Source: Antrodiella citrinella (Eukaryota > Basidiomycota > Agaricomycetes > Polyporales > Steccherinaceae). From it: a stretch of 56,161 nucleotides of DNA. The notes beneath the pieces were generated by a model. The model saw nothing but the letters and a program-made list of their open reading frames with translations. It was not told the DNA's origin and searched no databases. Both the position numbers and the translations under genes were made by a program. Location: positions 1 to 56,161 of the forward strand of contig SGPM01000140.1 of the NCBI GenBank assembly GCA_004802725.1, in the 5' to 3' direction. Positions 36,782-49,300 of this stretch are shown here, one piece after another. Numbering within the stretch: the first letter of the stretch is position 1; each line of letters opens with the position of its first letter.

Positions 36782-38854
36782 ATGAATTCGAATACTACGG
36801 GAAGCAGATCTACTCTCCAAGACCATTCTTTTCCTGCATTCTACGCCTGCTACCTCTTGAAAAGCGTTCGGACTTCCCGATCAACGGCGTGAGCATGTTC
36901 AAGGTCTCTTAGTGTTATTGAGGTTCATGAGGGTTCACTCTCAGAACGTACATTGGAAGCACACCTAGTCCTCCTAGACGCATTCGGTGAGCAACTATTG
37001 TAATTCATGACGATACATGTTGTCTTACAGTGCTCTAGCCAGCACAATGGCGAGATCACTCAAGGCGCATGGAAGACGAAGCACAACAGGCCATGGATCA
37101 TGCAGTTGATTGTTCACGGTTTCCCTTCCAAGCTTGCTGCTCTTCAATTTGAATGGGCGTGGCAGCATCCGCATATCTCAAGACACTTGCGTGACGACGA
37201 TGGCAAGGCAGTATTCAGTCGGAGTCGTGGGCACATAAAGACGAACGTCAGGTGAGTATTGTAAGATTTTCACAGGCAGTTTTGTCTGAACTCTTTTCAG
37301 GATTGCTCGTACGATGATCGCATCGTCCCCATATAATACCTGGCCACTGCATGTCAAGTTGTTCACGGACGAAGCCAGCAAAGCATGGCAGGATGCTGCG
37401 AAGGAGGTCTCGGATGAAGCTATGCCACGAGGGTTCTCATACGTCGTTGAACTCGAAGGCGTAGATGGGAAAAGTGGGCAGAGGGGGTCAGGAAGGAAAG
37501 GACCAATCGTTGTCACCGATGGTACGATTCCGGTAATAATCATCCACACTTCGTTCGTCCTGATACTGTTCTCCTTCTAGAACACTTCACCACGGCTCAC
37601 TTGAACAAAGCAGACAAACTTTGCCAAGTGTTGAAGTGCTCGATCTGTCATGAACGTATCACAGATTTCAACAAGGTGAATCGTGTCGCCCTCCTAGTTT
37701 CACTCGGACTAAGTTTGTCAAGAACCCCCTTGCTTTCGGTCTCTGTCCAGCAGGAGACTGCACCGCAATCTATCACATGACTTGTCTCTCCAAAGAGTTC
37801 CTTTCATTACCTTCGACCGCTGCGACCGACCTCATACCCCGCGGTGGCGAGTGCAAGTCCTGTCACACGTATATCCTATGGGGCGACATTGTCCGAGGGT
37901 CGTATCGGCGACAGAAAGGCGGGGCCATCGCGGACTCCGAGCCTGAATCCGACCGAGAGTCCGACGGCCAGAAATTGTCTGGAGCTCGGTCAGACAATGG
38001 GGAGAGTGACGACGACCCCGGCAAAACTCCTGCGTCATCTCCGACGAAGAGACCTAGAGGAAGACCGAGAAAATTTCTTGAAAGTCCCCCGTCCATACCC
38101 ACGACCTCACCTAAGAGAGGTAGACCACGCAAAGAAGTTGTTCAGGTGGAACTGCCTGCGCCCACCGTGGCAAAGAAGAGGGGAAGACCGAAGAAGCAAG
38201 GCCATGCGAGCTCTGAAGACGTCCCTAAACTCGCGGGACCTTCGAAACCTGCTAAGAAAGGTGCCCCTCATTTATCTCACTTGACTGAACGAATCTCTGA
38301 CAGTATCCGAATGTGGCAGGGAAAGCACCTGCACCATCTCGTTCCAAGGGGAAGGCCCCGATGCGCCAGGTAAGCATCTACTGTGCTTGACACCCCTTCC
38401 TTTCATATGGACCCACGACTGACTTTCTATTCGACAGCGCAACCCTGCTTCAGACGAAGAAGAATTTTTCGACCTGAACGCAATCAGCTCTGATGACAAC
38501 TACGACGGCGCACCCGTCGCACCCATGTTTGACAAGGACAACCTGCATCGACGCGTCGCGGGCAAAGCGAAAGCCGCACCGCCTCCACGTCGAACGGCCG
38601 TCAAACCACCTGTTAAACGCACTCTGGTCGAAAGAGACTTCTTTGCGAGTGACTTGGAGTCAAGCGGGGAGCTCGAGTTGCCTGATAGGTTCACAAGCAC
38701 TATCTTACCACTGGACGATGTGCAGTTGGCGTTGTCGGATGCTATGTCGACTTTGTCAGTGGTGTCCCCACGACATTCTGATGACGAGCCTCCTCGGGCT
38801 GGTCTTGCGCCGGTCGTGCCGATGCAGAGGGAAGTCATCGTGTTGTCGGATTGA
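36782..38854 (+). CDS. SLX1: SLX1 structure-specific endonuclease (GIY-YIG)
   Basis: Catalytic subunit of the SLX1-SLX4 nuclease, which cuts branched DNA such as Holliday junctions and flaps in the nucleus. The ATG at 36782 precedes a GIY-YIG domain: FYACYLLKS, then across two short introns [20 protein letters not shown] (Arg of the motif visible) and [20 protein letters not shown] with FEWAWQHP. The central part has WPLHVKLF. The C-terminal zinc-binding domain has CSICHERI, then YHMTCL and [12 protein letters not shown] long tail adds three AT-hooks (RGRPRK, RGRPRK, RGRPKK at about 38050-38200) and ends in EVIVLSD, which looks like a SUMO-interacting motif. At least seven introns; the exon join near 38260-38310 is best made at GTGGCAG (acceptor) to keep the frame. 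Fungal SLX1 is usually shorter, so the tail is unusual. Confidence 0.85.
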
Positions 38855-39123
38855 GCGCAGCTACTTACAGCGTTCACGGAAGTGAGTGGTAGTGTCATGA
38901 CCCGCATGTATTTTTTCTCGCTACATATACCGACTAGGATATCGTACACGCTATAACATTGCTGCAAGAATGTTTCTAGAAAGGGAATCTGAACAGAAAT
39001 GGGATAAGATACTATCAAACATCGCAGCCATTATACATGAAGAAAGTCCAGGCAAGGCAACCAACCCAGTGAGTGGGGACGAAAGGAAAAAAATCATCAA
39101 CGGAGAGGGGACATAATGCCCAA

Positions 39124-39777
39124 TTACGCGTCATCCACCGACATCCTCGACGTACCCGCCGTCATCCTGCTCTTCCTCCTCGCCGCAATCTCACTCTGCC
39201 TGACCCGCTTCTTCGCCCCCGCCATCAAGTCCCCGCCAGCGCTGTTCCTCGCGCCAGCGGCCTTGACACCACCCATTGATCGCCTCGCCACACCTGCGCC
39301 CATGCTCGACCTCGTGCGCGATTTCGCGTTGGGTGTCGCACCTGCCGGAGTCAACCCGCCCCCGGTGTTCCCTGCAGCGCGTTGCGCACCGAGCTTAGCG
39401 ATGACGCGAGACCGCGAGATACGTGGTTTCCGCCCGATGGGGGCTCTCGGTTTCGGAGGGACAGTGACAGCAGCACCTCCCGAGAGTCCAGCACCAGCAC
39501 CATCTGCGCCGAAAAGTGCTGTCCCTGCGGATGTGAAGCTTGATTTCTGGATCGGGTGAGGAATGGACGTAGGACTCCCGAACCCGGTGAACGGAGTACT
39601 GAAGATCTTCCCCGATGGTGAGCCTGGTGGTGACTGTGGACTGTTCATAATTTGCGGACTGTCCTGGACAAAGGGCGGACCCAATGGCAAATGTCCTGGA
39701 GCACCTGTGGGATGATGAATAGATTCAGAAAATACAAAGCTTTCGGGTGATAGCAATAGTGGGTGTCGAGAAACCAT
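39124..39777 (-). CDS. Hypothetical Ser/Pro/Gly-rich basic protein
   Basis: Single open frame of 217 codons with ATG at 39777. Composition is biased: many SP/TP sites (SPQSPPGSPSGK, STPFTGFGSP) in the first half, then a basic Ala/Gly/Arg-rich half (RKPRISRSRVIAKLGAQRAA, KKRVRQSEIAARRKSRM). No known domain seen. The bias would fit a small nuclear regulatory protein, but this is a guess. The opposite-strand frame at 39116-39559 has a hydrophobic start and cannot be fully excluded; I prefer this strand because its frame is longer and its composition is more protein-like. Confidence 0.5.
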   Translation of the reverse strand: MVSRHPLLLSPESFVFSESIHHPTGAPGHLPLGPPFVQDSPQIMNSPQSPPGSPSGKIFSTPFTGFGSPTSIPHPIQKSSFTSAGTALFGADGAGAGLSGGAAVTVPPKPRAPIGRKPRISRSRVIAKLGAQRAAGNTGGGLTPAGATPNAKSRTRSSMGAGVARRSMGGVKAAGARNSAGGDLMAGAKKRVRQSEIAARRKSRMTAGTSRMSVDDA

Positions 39778-40054
39778 TCACGCACGCTCGAGCTGGGTTT
39801 TGTGCGTTAAAAATGAAACAGGACTTTTGCAAAACACCTGTAGCGCGTTCGTCAAAGTAGAAGAAAACATCGTTGATATAGCATCATATTTCACAAAGAA
39901 GAACAACAAGTAACGCTAGAATACGGATCTAGGTCACGGAGCACATTTAGACACGAACTGCAGTGTCGAAAGAGAAGCTCAATCACAAATCATCCAGCCG
40001 CAGAAAAAAACAAATGTCCGCTGAGTGAGAAACAACCTCGGTTCAGAAAGTGCT

Positions 40055-41288
40055 TTACTGAGGGACAGGGCAGAAGGTGATCGTGTAGTCTGCCTCGAGA
40101 GAAGCATCGCAGGTCCAGAGCGCAGAGTTACTGCTTTCGTCATACGCGTAGGCGTAAGCATCAGGGCAATTGGATTCTATAACCAAGCGTGAGCTCGATT
40201 GGATAGACGAACAAACGGGAAACGTACTGAAGTAACTATAGGTCGCGGACCCGGACGACGGGCAGGTCTGGGGCGTGTCGTACTGTCCGCTGCAGCATGC
40301 AGGGGAGTTCGCTATCGAGATACGTATCTTAGTACTGCACCATTTCTGCGTCAACTGTCATTGAGAACGCTTACAGGGATCGGAAGCTACCAAGCAAGCG
40401 CTCTTGCAACCAACAGGGAAGCCCGTCGAGTCGAAAGGGCCCTGGAAAGGCGCAGGACAGTTCGGACCGAGGTCCACAGCGCACTGGGGCTCGGCGCACC
40501 CCTTGTCGTTGGTGATGCTCAAAGGAAGATTGTATCCGTCCACGAGGGAGACTGGAGGTCGTTAGTTAGCTTCTTCCGACTTTGTCCGAAGAGCTGGATG
40601 CTACTGACTGTCATAAAAGTCCTGGTTACCGCCGGCAGAAAGGGTGAACTCAGCGAGAGTGGCAGGAGGAACGCCTGTGCCGGTGTTGGGGTCGCAGACC
40701 AAACCACCGTTGCACCCGCCGTCTGCGCACTGAGTTGCCGGGTTGGAGATACTGAAGTCGCAGTCGCGACGACCCTACAAGTCATGGTACAAAATCGATA
40801 CCCATCAATACCCATATGGACGTGAGGACGAATGTACAGATTATCACAGCGTACGCGTTGTGACGTGGGAACGGCTAAGATTGAGACGAACATACCCAAA
40901 TTCTTCCGGCTTGCCAGTTGTTGGGGACGGAGAACGAGACAGAGGTATAAGCCTCCGCTTCCCAGCTGCAAATTGAACGGAATGAGCGCGTAAAATCATC
41001 GCAGACTGGTCACAGAATACATTACCCCGTAGTGTAATCCGGTGTCGGTTGCCCCGGCTGTGTGAAAATCTGACAAAAAAGTGTGATGAGTGCGCCAATA
41101 TCTCTGACGATGTTACTGCAACGACGACATACAGCTGGCCTGTGCGAAGATCACTACCGTNAGNGAGAAAGAGNTGGGAATGATGTAGTCACTGACCATA
41201 TGGTGAAAGGACAAGCATTATACACGGTGATNGTTCGAGCAGACGCTGCTGCGCCGAGAGCAAGAGAAACGAATATGCTGAGCTTCAT
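40055..41288 (-). CDS. Small thaumatin-like protein (intact copy)
   Basis: Secreted thaumatin-like protein (TLP), a Cys-rich fold seen in fungal cell-wall-active proteins. Signal peptide MKLSIFVSLALGAAASA is followed by TVYNACPFTIWPA, IFTQPGQPTPDYTTGWEAEA, the central NNW…GRIW, RDCDFSISNPATQCADGGC with NGGLVCDP, VDGYNLPLSITN, QCAVDLGPNCPAPF, GCKSACL, NSPACCSGQYDTPQTCPSS and the C-terminal NCPDAYAYAYDESS with TFCPVPQ. The many Cys pairs of the family are present. About seven to eight introns. A TATAAAG about 95 bases upstream (minus strand, about 41383-41389) fits a promoter. Its relative at 51429-52618 points the opposite way and is broken. Two Ns lie near the first intron. Confidence 0.85.
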
Positions 41289-42280
41289 GGTGTCTGGGAA
41301 GGCGACGACTCGGAATCCGTTGTTCTCGTTGAGAGGGTAAGACCTTGAGAGCCTGAGTCGTGTCGTTCTGCTCGCAACCTGACTTTATAGTNGACCGTAG
41401 TAGTACTGCGAACACGCCGATCGAATCAGTCGGCATGGGTCAGAGAATCTGCAGAATTGTTTAATGGACCCGGGCAGTTCTCTGGAGTTCGCTGTGTGAT
41501 ACCTGACACAGGACCTGAAGATAGAAGACAATAATCATGATTGAGAATGCAAGGATCTGCCACGTTAGAATTGACCAGTACGCACCTGATAGCAAGTACA
41601 AGTCATAAGGCGAAGTCATGCACTACCACTTCACTGAATCATGTGGAAAAGACCTCATGTCACAGAGGATGAGACACATGTAGTCCTCCCTGAATGTGTA
41701 GCTTAGCCGTTCCCTGTGACCATAAGGCAGTGTGGCGATCATGATGTTTATCCGAACAGGCAAACGTGTGTTGGTTGCAGAAACATCACGCATCACAGGT
41801 TCACTTGAAAGTATTCGGTGAGACTGCTGCTAGCAAAACACGGGATCGTGCCATGCACATAAAAAGACGCTACATTCTGTAAATTTTGGGGTCAGTGCGA
41901 GGATACTGCATCTTGATTAACATGAAAAACGTACATGGGTTCTGCACACACCTGGTTCATTCGAAACCTGTTCTCGAAGCTATGAATAATAATATTTTTT
42001 ACTGACCTCACTGACCTCACTGGCAGGCTGCCCGCTGCCGACCACTAGTACTAGTAGTCGGACTCACAGTGGAATGTCGTTCAGGTAGCTGCTGTGTCCA
42101 ATGAAGGCTTGAGGTTGGAAGAGCGTCGGTATCTTTTCGCACATGTCCTTGTTGTTTAAGATCAAAATTTGGGGACGAATTAGAATCTCGGGCTGGACAT
42201 TCAACTTATCGATCAAGTTATCGATGAGTGACAAGAACGCATAACGGATTCCAATTTAGTCAACAACAAGAGCGCGCGTG
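41289..42280. other. Intergenic, no gene seen
   Basis: Promoter side of the thaumatin-like gene, then unassigned DNA. The palindrome ACTAGTACTAGT lies near 42044. Nothing else recognised. Confidence 0.5.
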
Positions 42281-42283
42281 GTA

Positions 42284-43250
42284 CTAGTAGAGGGTTGCGG
42301 TATGTGGCCTGAGCATTAGAACCCTTCCGTCGAGGAATGCCGCCTTCGAGATAGTCTCCTTAGCTGACCTCGGTGCGGAAGACAATCGTTTCTTACTACC
42401 TTCGAGGTGAAATTGTCGGTGATGGCTTGGACGAACGGAACCTTCGTCTTGCGCATCGTCTCCGCTACATACGCAGGCAACCGCTTTTGCCCCTCCGCCA
42501 CCTGCCTCTCCCATACACTCGGGCTCATCATGGGGCATAGTCCACTTGTGTTGCACGCCGTTAATGTTCATAATCGACTCCACCCACTGGCTCGATGTTC
42601 GTATAATAAAGCCAGTTCATCCGCCTCTCGCGCCACGCCAGGCGAGTGCGCTCGTTGTAGCAGGAACTTCCGCAACGTCCCGCCCGCTCCGTCAGCGCAG
42701 ATAATCATGTCTACCTCCACGATTTTTTCTGCTGCTCCTCATGTACAGATCCAACACCTTCGACCCTTCCTTCGGCTCTACCTTGGAAAACCTCGTACCC
42801 ATGCACGTACATCCCCTTCGCGTCGCCCTCGGGCGGGTTCGGCACCTGTGGTGTCCTTAGCCCATCGAAGTTCGCGCGCAGGATGGCGTGTGACCAGTCC
42901 TAGCTCGTCGCCATATCCTCCGGTGTGTCGACGCTGTGCACCTCCTTCCCGTACTTGTCCACCTACTGCCTGAAAAGGCACGGGCAGAGCGCGGGAGTGT
43001 GCGTGAGGTCGTGTTTTGCGAAGAACTAAATCGTCTCCTTGAACAAGCCCATGCCGGCGCCGCGGTCTTTCAAGAGGACAGCGGGGACGCGCTCGTAGAC
43101 TGTGGCGTCGTGCCTGAGACGTTCGAGGACGATGGCGGCCATGAGGCCGCGCCTGCGACGACGATGCGTAAGGGCGGTGATGTGGAGGTAGACATGGGGG
43201 ACGGTGTACATGGGGGACGTTATGACTATGGAGATTCTACATTGTGCGAC
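42284..43250 (-). pseudogene. Decayed FAD-dependent monooxygenase
   Basis: Minus-strand pieces in several frames match a FAD/NAD(P)-binding monooxygenase of the salicylate hydroxylase/dihydroxypyridine hydroxylase kind. From N to C: GLMAAIVLERLRHDATVYER and KDRGAGMGLFKETI (about 43170-43030, the Rossmann and first FAD region; the glycine loop GxGxxG is lost), FFAKHDLTHTP, the segment VDKYGKEVHSVDTPEDMATS (about 42970-42910), HAILRANFDGL (about 42890-42855), KWTMP with WERQVAEGQKRLPAYVAE and PFVQAITDN (about 42540-42410) and RPHTA (about 42300). There are stops (for example TAG/TGA after KETI and in the centre) and several frame changes, so it is not functional. Confidence 0.75.
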
Positions 43251-43676
43251 GATGGTCGTTTATGAGTACACTCTCATTGAGAACACTGCGTACGATGAGG
43301 CTCACCCGGATTTAGAGGAAGAACGATCAATCGGATATCCGGGTTTCTAGGTGAAGAAATTTTTGGAAAATGCCCCGCGGAGATATCCAAGTCCCAACTA
43401 CTAGGCGCGAACAGAGCTGTTGTCAATATTCCGGAACGCTGGACCAGTGGAATTCATCTTGAGCGAGTTTATAACGTGAGGATGCGACATCGAAGAAGCA
43501 GGGATCCATAGAAGTTCACACTCAGAACCCAAGTCGCCGTGAAACGCCCAATCGTCCTCGCGTGCAAGAGCGTCATGGACGTTGAGAAAGCGCGAAGAGT
43601 TTTATGTGCTTCCGCGCTGCATCCCAATAAAGTACATTTTGAGTGACGATCGATTGTTCTCTTTTCTTACGCTGCC
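43251..43676. other. Intergenic, no gene seen
   Basis: Spacer between the FAD monooxygenase relic and the DAHP synthase stop; it should hold the 3' end of the latter. Confidence 0.45.
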
Positions 43677-46056
43677 GAGTTACTTGAAAGCCGACCACCC
43701 AGTTCTGCGTACAATACGTCTTTGTGACTGCGAGCCAAGCCCAAACGCTGGTTCTTGAAGTAGTTGGAAACCAAGAAGGCGACATCTAGGTTATTCAAGC
43801 AGCATCAGTGACTCACTGAGGGGGGGGGGATGCACGTAAGAGCAGTGCATACCAAGAGACTGCTCAAAGTTGAGTCTTGGATCGCAGAACGACTGCGGAG
43901 GGGGATTAGGGGTAAGCACACGGCGAGCAACACACAATCCCGCCGACTATCAAATACGATGTTCATACCTGGTAACGTAGCCCGAGTTGTTCCTCACTCA
44001 ATTCCATGCTCCCTCCGAGACACTCCGTGACGCTGAATCCTTCCTCGTTCAGCTCGCCGGTGAACTCCAGGCTGACACCGCCAAGCCGCGAGTCGCACTC
44101 GGAGTGGATACGGATGCAGGAGGTGAGTTCGCTGATGATTGTGCCAAAGTTGCGGGTTTTCAGTCCACTGGATGAGGTCTCTGTGCTGTGTGGCACGGTA
44201 CATAATCAGTCCTTCACGTACGACATGCGAGTTTCAAAACGAATGACGCACTTCCCATGCATTGGATCGCAAATCCAAATGACTGGATGACCTGACGTCT
44301 GGACTGCACCAATGTGACTGGCGAGATGAGTGTCGATCTGCTTTTGGTAGTGAGATAAGGCCTCGTCAAATCGTGAATGCCCCCGACCTTGCCCGCTCCG
44401 TAACGAGTAATTAATGTGACTCTGCCACTCTCCTTGTCAGAGTTTACGACTAAACACAGTATACGCTAAGCTTCATGACATCCAGGCTGTGAAGCGGAGA
44501 GCAGAAACGTACTGTCCAGCAAGCGCACAAGTTCTTCAGGCTTCATACTAGGTCCGACCTTGATCCCAATCGGATTCCGGATACCTCTGAAATACTCGAC
44601 ATGCGCGCCGTCCAATTGGCGAGTGCGGTCGCCAATCCACAAGAAGTGAGCCGAAGTATTGTAGTACGCTGCTGCAGTTGGAGAAGGTCCATCTACGGTG
44701 GGTAGTTTGAGAGAGGGTATCACGGAAGCAGGTATCGGGAATTGACGCGTGAGGGCCTCTTCATAGTCAAGCATGAGGCCTTCATGACTGCAAACGCACT
44801 TGGTAAGAAACACCACCTAACTCAAGTTGCTGCATACCTAGTGTAGAAATCAACGTCATCTAAGGGGCTCCTGCGCCCTCCCTGTTCGTATGACGTGTCA
44901 TTACTGAAGCCAATGGTGCGAGTGAACCCGAGAGCATCCGTGAGTCCTTCGGTAATTCGCTCAAACTCCTCACTATAAGATGGAATGAATGAGGTACGAC
45001 AGCGTGACTCATTGACCAGGCTTACCGTAACGCGGGTGACCGAACGTGAGACAGCGACCAGTCTCGAGGATGGTGCAGAGAGGCAAATCCAGATGTAAGA
45101 AGCCCGCGGATATGGTTGAGAGTAGTGGTCGAGTGGAAGTAGGCGCTGTGAAAGGGCAAATTGAGATCGACGACAACTTATACATGACAGTTTCCTACCG
45201 CAGCAATCTCTCCGGGTCCGGTGTACGGTCATTGGGATCTAGGCTACGTTACATCGGTAAGGGTAGTTGACTGGGGAGGATGTATTCTTACCCATTGATA
45301 TTGTCTCCTCTATATGCATGAAAACCGGGCAGACGTGAGTTTGTTGATATACATAACTGACTTGCGACATACCGGAAACTGGTAACCTCACGATCTCCAA
45401 TCTTCTCCGTCGGACTGCTCCTTGGCTTCGCGTATTGACCAGCGATTCGCCCAATACGAACCTGACAATAGCTGTCTACCACCTCACTGATCGGATAGTC
45501 TGTAAACCGATGCTTACGATCGGCAGACGGGCGCCCCAAATCAGTATCAATGAGAAGGATAGAATCAGCCCAATTTTGTTTGAGATGTTTTCCTGAACGG
45601 TGCGTCAGTATCACTCGGGAAGATATGCGGAGAAGTACGGACATGAGTGCACGCATCAAAGCTCTCTGCGCAATCACCGGCGTGAAGGAGGAAAGCCTCA
45701 TTCCGCTGAACCTGACCAAGTTGATGTCTCAAGCGTTCTATCTGGTTTCCGGCTTGTCTTCAGGCCAGTCGTGTGCTGTTCAGATCATCATATCACATAC
45801 CTCCGATGGCGTCACAAGGGGAGGCAGGTTGCCGATTTTAGAAAGCACCCTACACAAGGTATCAACGTGCATTCGTTTGTGACGCGTTTAGAAGCACTAA
45901 TGACTTTGTGAGATGTTCGCGGTCAGGATATACTACATCCTGATAGTAAAGACACACCGGTCAGGGAGACTGTGATCGATACGTGTAAGGTCTGTTACTC
46001 ACCTGCGCTGCTGGTCGACCTCTCCACGACTCGGGGGTCCACTGAGAAGTGCTCAT
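43677..46056 (-). CDS. Class II (plant-type) DAHP synthase, aromatic amino-acid pathway
   Basis: Catalyses the first step of the shikimate pathway: phosphoenolpyruvate plus erythrose-4-phosphate gives DAHP. Minus strand, many introns. The ATG at 46056 starts [14 protein letters not shown], followed by [23 protein letters not shown] (metal-ligand Cys), [30 protein letters not shown] and RGDNING. Further on are [48 protein letters not shown] (His ligand), [88 protein letters not shown] and [13 protein letters not shown]. It ends [11 protein letters not shown] and [10 protein letters not shown] at 43679. All expected blocks are present in order with GT-AG joins, so it looks functional. Fungi also have class I enzymes; only class II is here. 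Confidence 0.9.
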
Positions 46057-46385
46057 GTTCTTGATGGATACTCGAGACTTTCGTATGAAAATAAAAGAAA
46101 GGGATTCCTGGTAGTACCGACACGTCTCAGCTCGTACTAAGCCTACGTGGTCTAGGGTGACTCCAGTCCATAGATCAAGATCAAGATCTAATCTGAGCTA
46201 CATGATCACGATAGGACTCTCGGCAAGCCTGCCTTCCCTTGAAGTTCATAGTCAACGAACCAGAGTTGCAAAACCACACACCTTTGCAAAATGCGCCGTG
46301 TAGGTTGTAGATGATAAGAAACAGCCTCGGTCTTTTTATAGTGGGTGCGTATAGTATATTTCTATGTGACAATGTTATGTACTGA
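46057..46385. other. Intergenic between DAHP synthase and TOF1
   Basis: Short spacer. Both genes are on the minus strand, so this is the upstream region of the DAHP synthase gene and the 3' side of TOF1. No gene seen. Confidence 0.5.
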
Positions 46386-49300
46386 TCAATCGTCGTCGTC
46401 GTCGTCAGACATAACCAGCACCCTCCGTTTTGCCGATCGGTCTAAATGAACAGGAATCTCGTCGTCTGAGAACCTGTCAGGATCTGTCGCCACAAAGGTC
46501 GTAGACGTGACCTCTAGATCAGGCGATACCTCGACCGGGATGGCGGTTGGGCTTTGCTTCGGCCTCGGTACCGGTCTGGGTTTTGGACGAGGCCGCGGCG
46601 GCGCAGATTGCTCGGGGTCCACAGCGCGATCCTCGTCGGCGTCGGAAGCAGCACCAACCTCGACGACTTTGGGATCGTCATCCTCTTCATCATCATCATC
46701 ATCATCATCCTCTCCTCGTTTGCGTTTCTTCTTCCCTCCAGCATTCTTCTTACGCTTCTTTGTGCCTGTCGATCTCATGGCAGCAGCCTTTCCGGATGAC
46801 AACGCAGCCAATGACATCCGCTCTCTCAACGCCTTCTCTCGCTCGAAGAAGGCCTGCATTGACTCCTCATCCGTGTCGCTATCCTCAATGAACTGTGCGG
46901 ATTTGTATTTCTTCTGCTCCTTTTGTTTCTTCTCTTTCTTCCGGCGGCGAGGAGCATCAGAGTCCGAATTTGATGCTTCGCGCTCGTCTCCGGAGTGAGA
47001 TGGACTTCTTCGGCGTGTCCGTCGTCTGCGTTTCTTTTGCAGAAGAGATGTAGGTTTATTCCCGTCGAGGTCTATCGGAGTCTCGAGGAACTGGTCAATG
47101 ACGTTCAAGCTGCGTTGTAGACTTGTCGGAACGATCGCAGCAGGGATGTACCATTCCAGTTCTTCTGCATCTGTGACGGAGGATAATGAGATTTATAGTA
47201 CGCGAATATGCTGATGGAAGACTCGGATATACCTTCATCCAATATGAAAGCCTCAACCAGACGGAACATTAACTTCAAGTGAGGGTTCTTGCAAGCGGCG
47301 TCGGCATGTTCGTCATTGACGTAGGGGATCACTGCAGGTTACAACGTCAGACGGCGGCAATGTATTCGGAGAGATGCACCTACAATAGTCGGTGAATTGA
47401 GCCATGGCGTCACTAGACGGACCATGCTGTGCCATTTTAGCCCGAAGTGCATCCTCATCAACTTCACCGACCTCCATCTCATCGTCTTGCGGAGCCCCTT
47501 TGGATGTTGAACCATCGGTATCTTCAATAATACGCTGTCTGATCCCAATGACCATCGTTAAAATCTGAGAAGAACCGTCAGACATGACCAGCGCGAGTTC
47601 GGAAGAGAATAGCCTGACCTCCTTGACCCAGTCAATCAGATTCTTCTTACCGTCGCCGACAAGACACGCAATGGCGATACCAAGCTGCTGACTCCAAGTA
47701 TAACCTTTCTTGACTTGCACCTCCGGTGGGAACCTAGTGTCCTCGACTATACGCCCGCCTTTGGAACCTTTGGTCTCTGGTTCCCAGCTCGAAAGCTCTT
47801 TCCAATGACTGCGATTCTTGGGGAAGAAGGCCTGTTGGCCTGTCAGATACGTTGTTGCCTATACTCGATATCAAACGTACCTGAACTGCGACAAAAGAGT
47901 CTTCTTCAACCGCTTTGAAGAACTTGCGTAGAATGAATGTGATTAGTGCGACGAGATCTTTGTGAGCCTGGTCCTTGGGTAAAGATTTTTCTTCCGAGAG
48001 GATGGCTCTGAAGAGGTGTAGAGTGGATACCTGCGCGTGGTCGTAGGGGTTTGTTATTACATGGTCAAAATGAAAATAAAGACGGCTCACATTGAAGAAC
48101 AATCCCTCCGCTTTCGCTTTGACGGCTTGGCGATGGATTAGATTCACGACACGCTTCATGTTCTCAGGTGAAGTGAACTCCTTATATCGCGTCAAGTAGG
48201 CTAACAGAGTATGGGTGACGTCGGAATTGGCGAATCGCTGCAAGTACAATCAGTGCATAAAGGAAGAATGACACAATGCATCCCCGACGAACCTGCTCAA
48301 AGGCATCAAAGGTGAACATAGTTTCGTGAACGATTTCTTCCTCTTCCTCTTGGAGTTCTTCTTCCACATCGGGGACCTCTGTACCCTCTGTATCGCGCTT
48401 TCCTAGAATTCGTAGAGATGAGTAATAGTCGGGTCGGATAGAATGGTCAGCTTACGTCTTGCCTTCTTCTTCGCCCTCTTTCTAACGTACATCTCTCCGC
48501 CGCCTCCCTTCTTTCCCCATTTCTCCAGCATGCGAAGAAGCGAATAGGCCAAATATATACTGGAATCCAAGTACGCCAAACTTTGTGTCCCATCCTTGTA
48601 AGCACGTAAGCTGTCGATGGAGATATCTAAGATCTCGCCGTTATAGATGATCTGATGCTGCAAGGTCTGCGCGGCCTCAGCCATCTCTGTCTCGTCGGAC
48701 GCGGCCATAGCTTCAATGAGCAGGACTAGCTGCGTAAGACAATCAATGCCCGCTTGAAGCTCTGTCCATTGCTTAGGCTATAAGATATACAGACGGTAAG
48801 ATCAGTTGACGGCATTCTGAGAGACTACTGTGCGCACCTTGTCTTCCACGGCACCCCGCATACGCTTCAGTACCCATACAATCCAACTACGGTCGGTGAC
48901 CTCGGCCAGGTATCCATAAGTCAGGGGAGTTCCCGGTTCTTGAGTTCGCTGAATTTGGAAGAACTCGAGGAACCATTTGGCAACGTATAACAGACGAAGA
49001 TTGTCTTTCTCTACGATTTTAGGACGTTCCGCTCGAATATCCTTCAGGAGAGACTGGAGAAGTGCTAATCGCCATTGTCAGATTGGGACATCGCGCCAAG
49101 AAATCGAAGCTGATACGCACGATTGAAGCATGATTCAATGAATTTCGTGGCCACGTTCTGCAAGGTGATCCTGGCCTCCAATGAGAGATTGTCCTCGCGC
49201 CCCAACTCGTCGATCTTTTTCGTTTTCTGCGCCTTGGATTTCTTGGAGGCAGTCATATCAAGAAGAGACCCTGCATCACGAGAGATGGCTTGCTGCCGGT

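Noticed and set aside
39116..39559. Plus-strand frame with a hydrophobic start
   Set aside because: Antisense to the longer minus-strand frame 39124-39777, which has more protein-like composition; kept as an alternative only.
46507..46998. Plus-strand Ser/Phe-rich 163-codon frame
   Set aside because: Antisense shadow of the charged TOF1 C-terminus.
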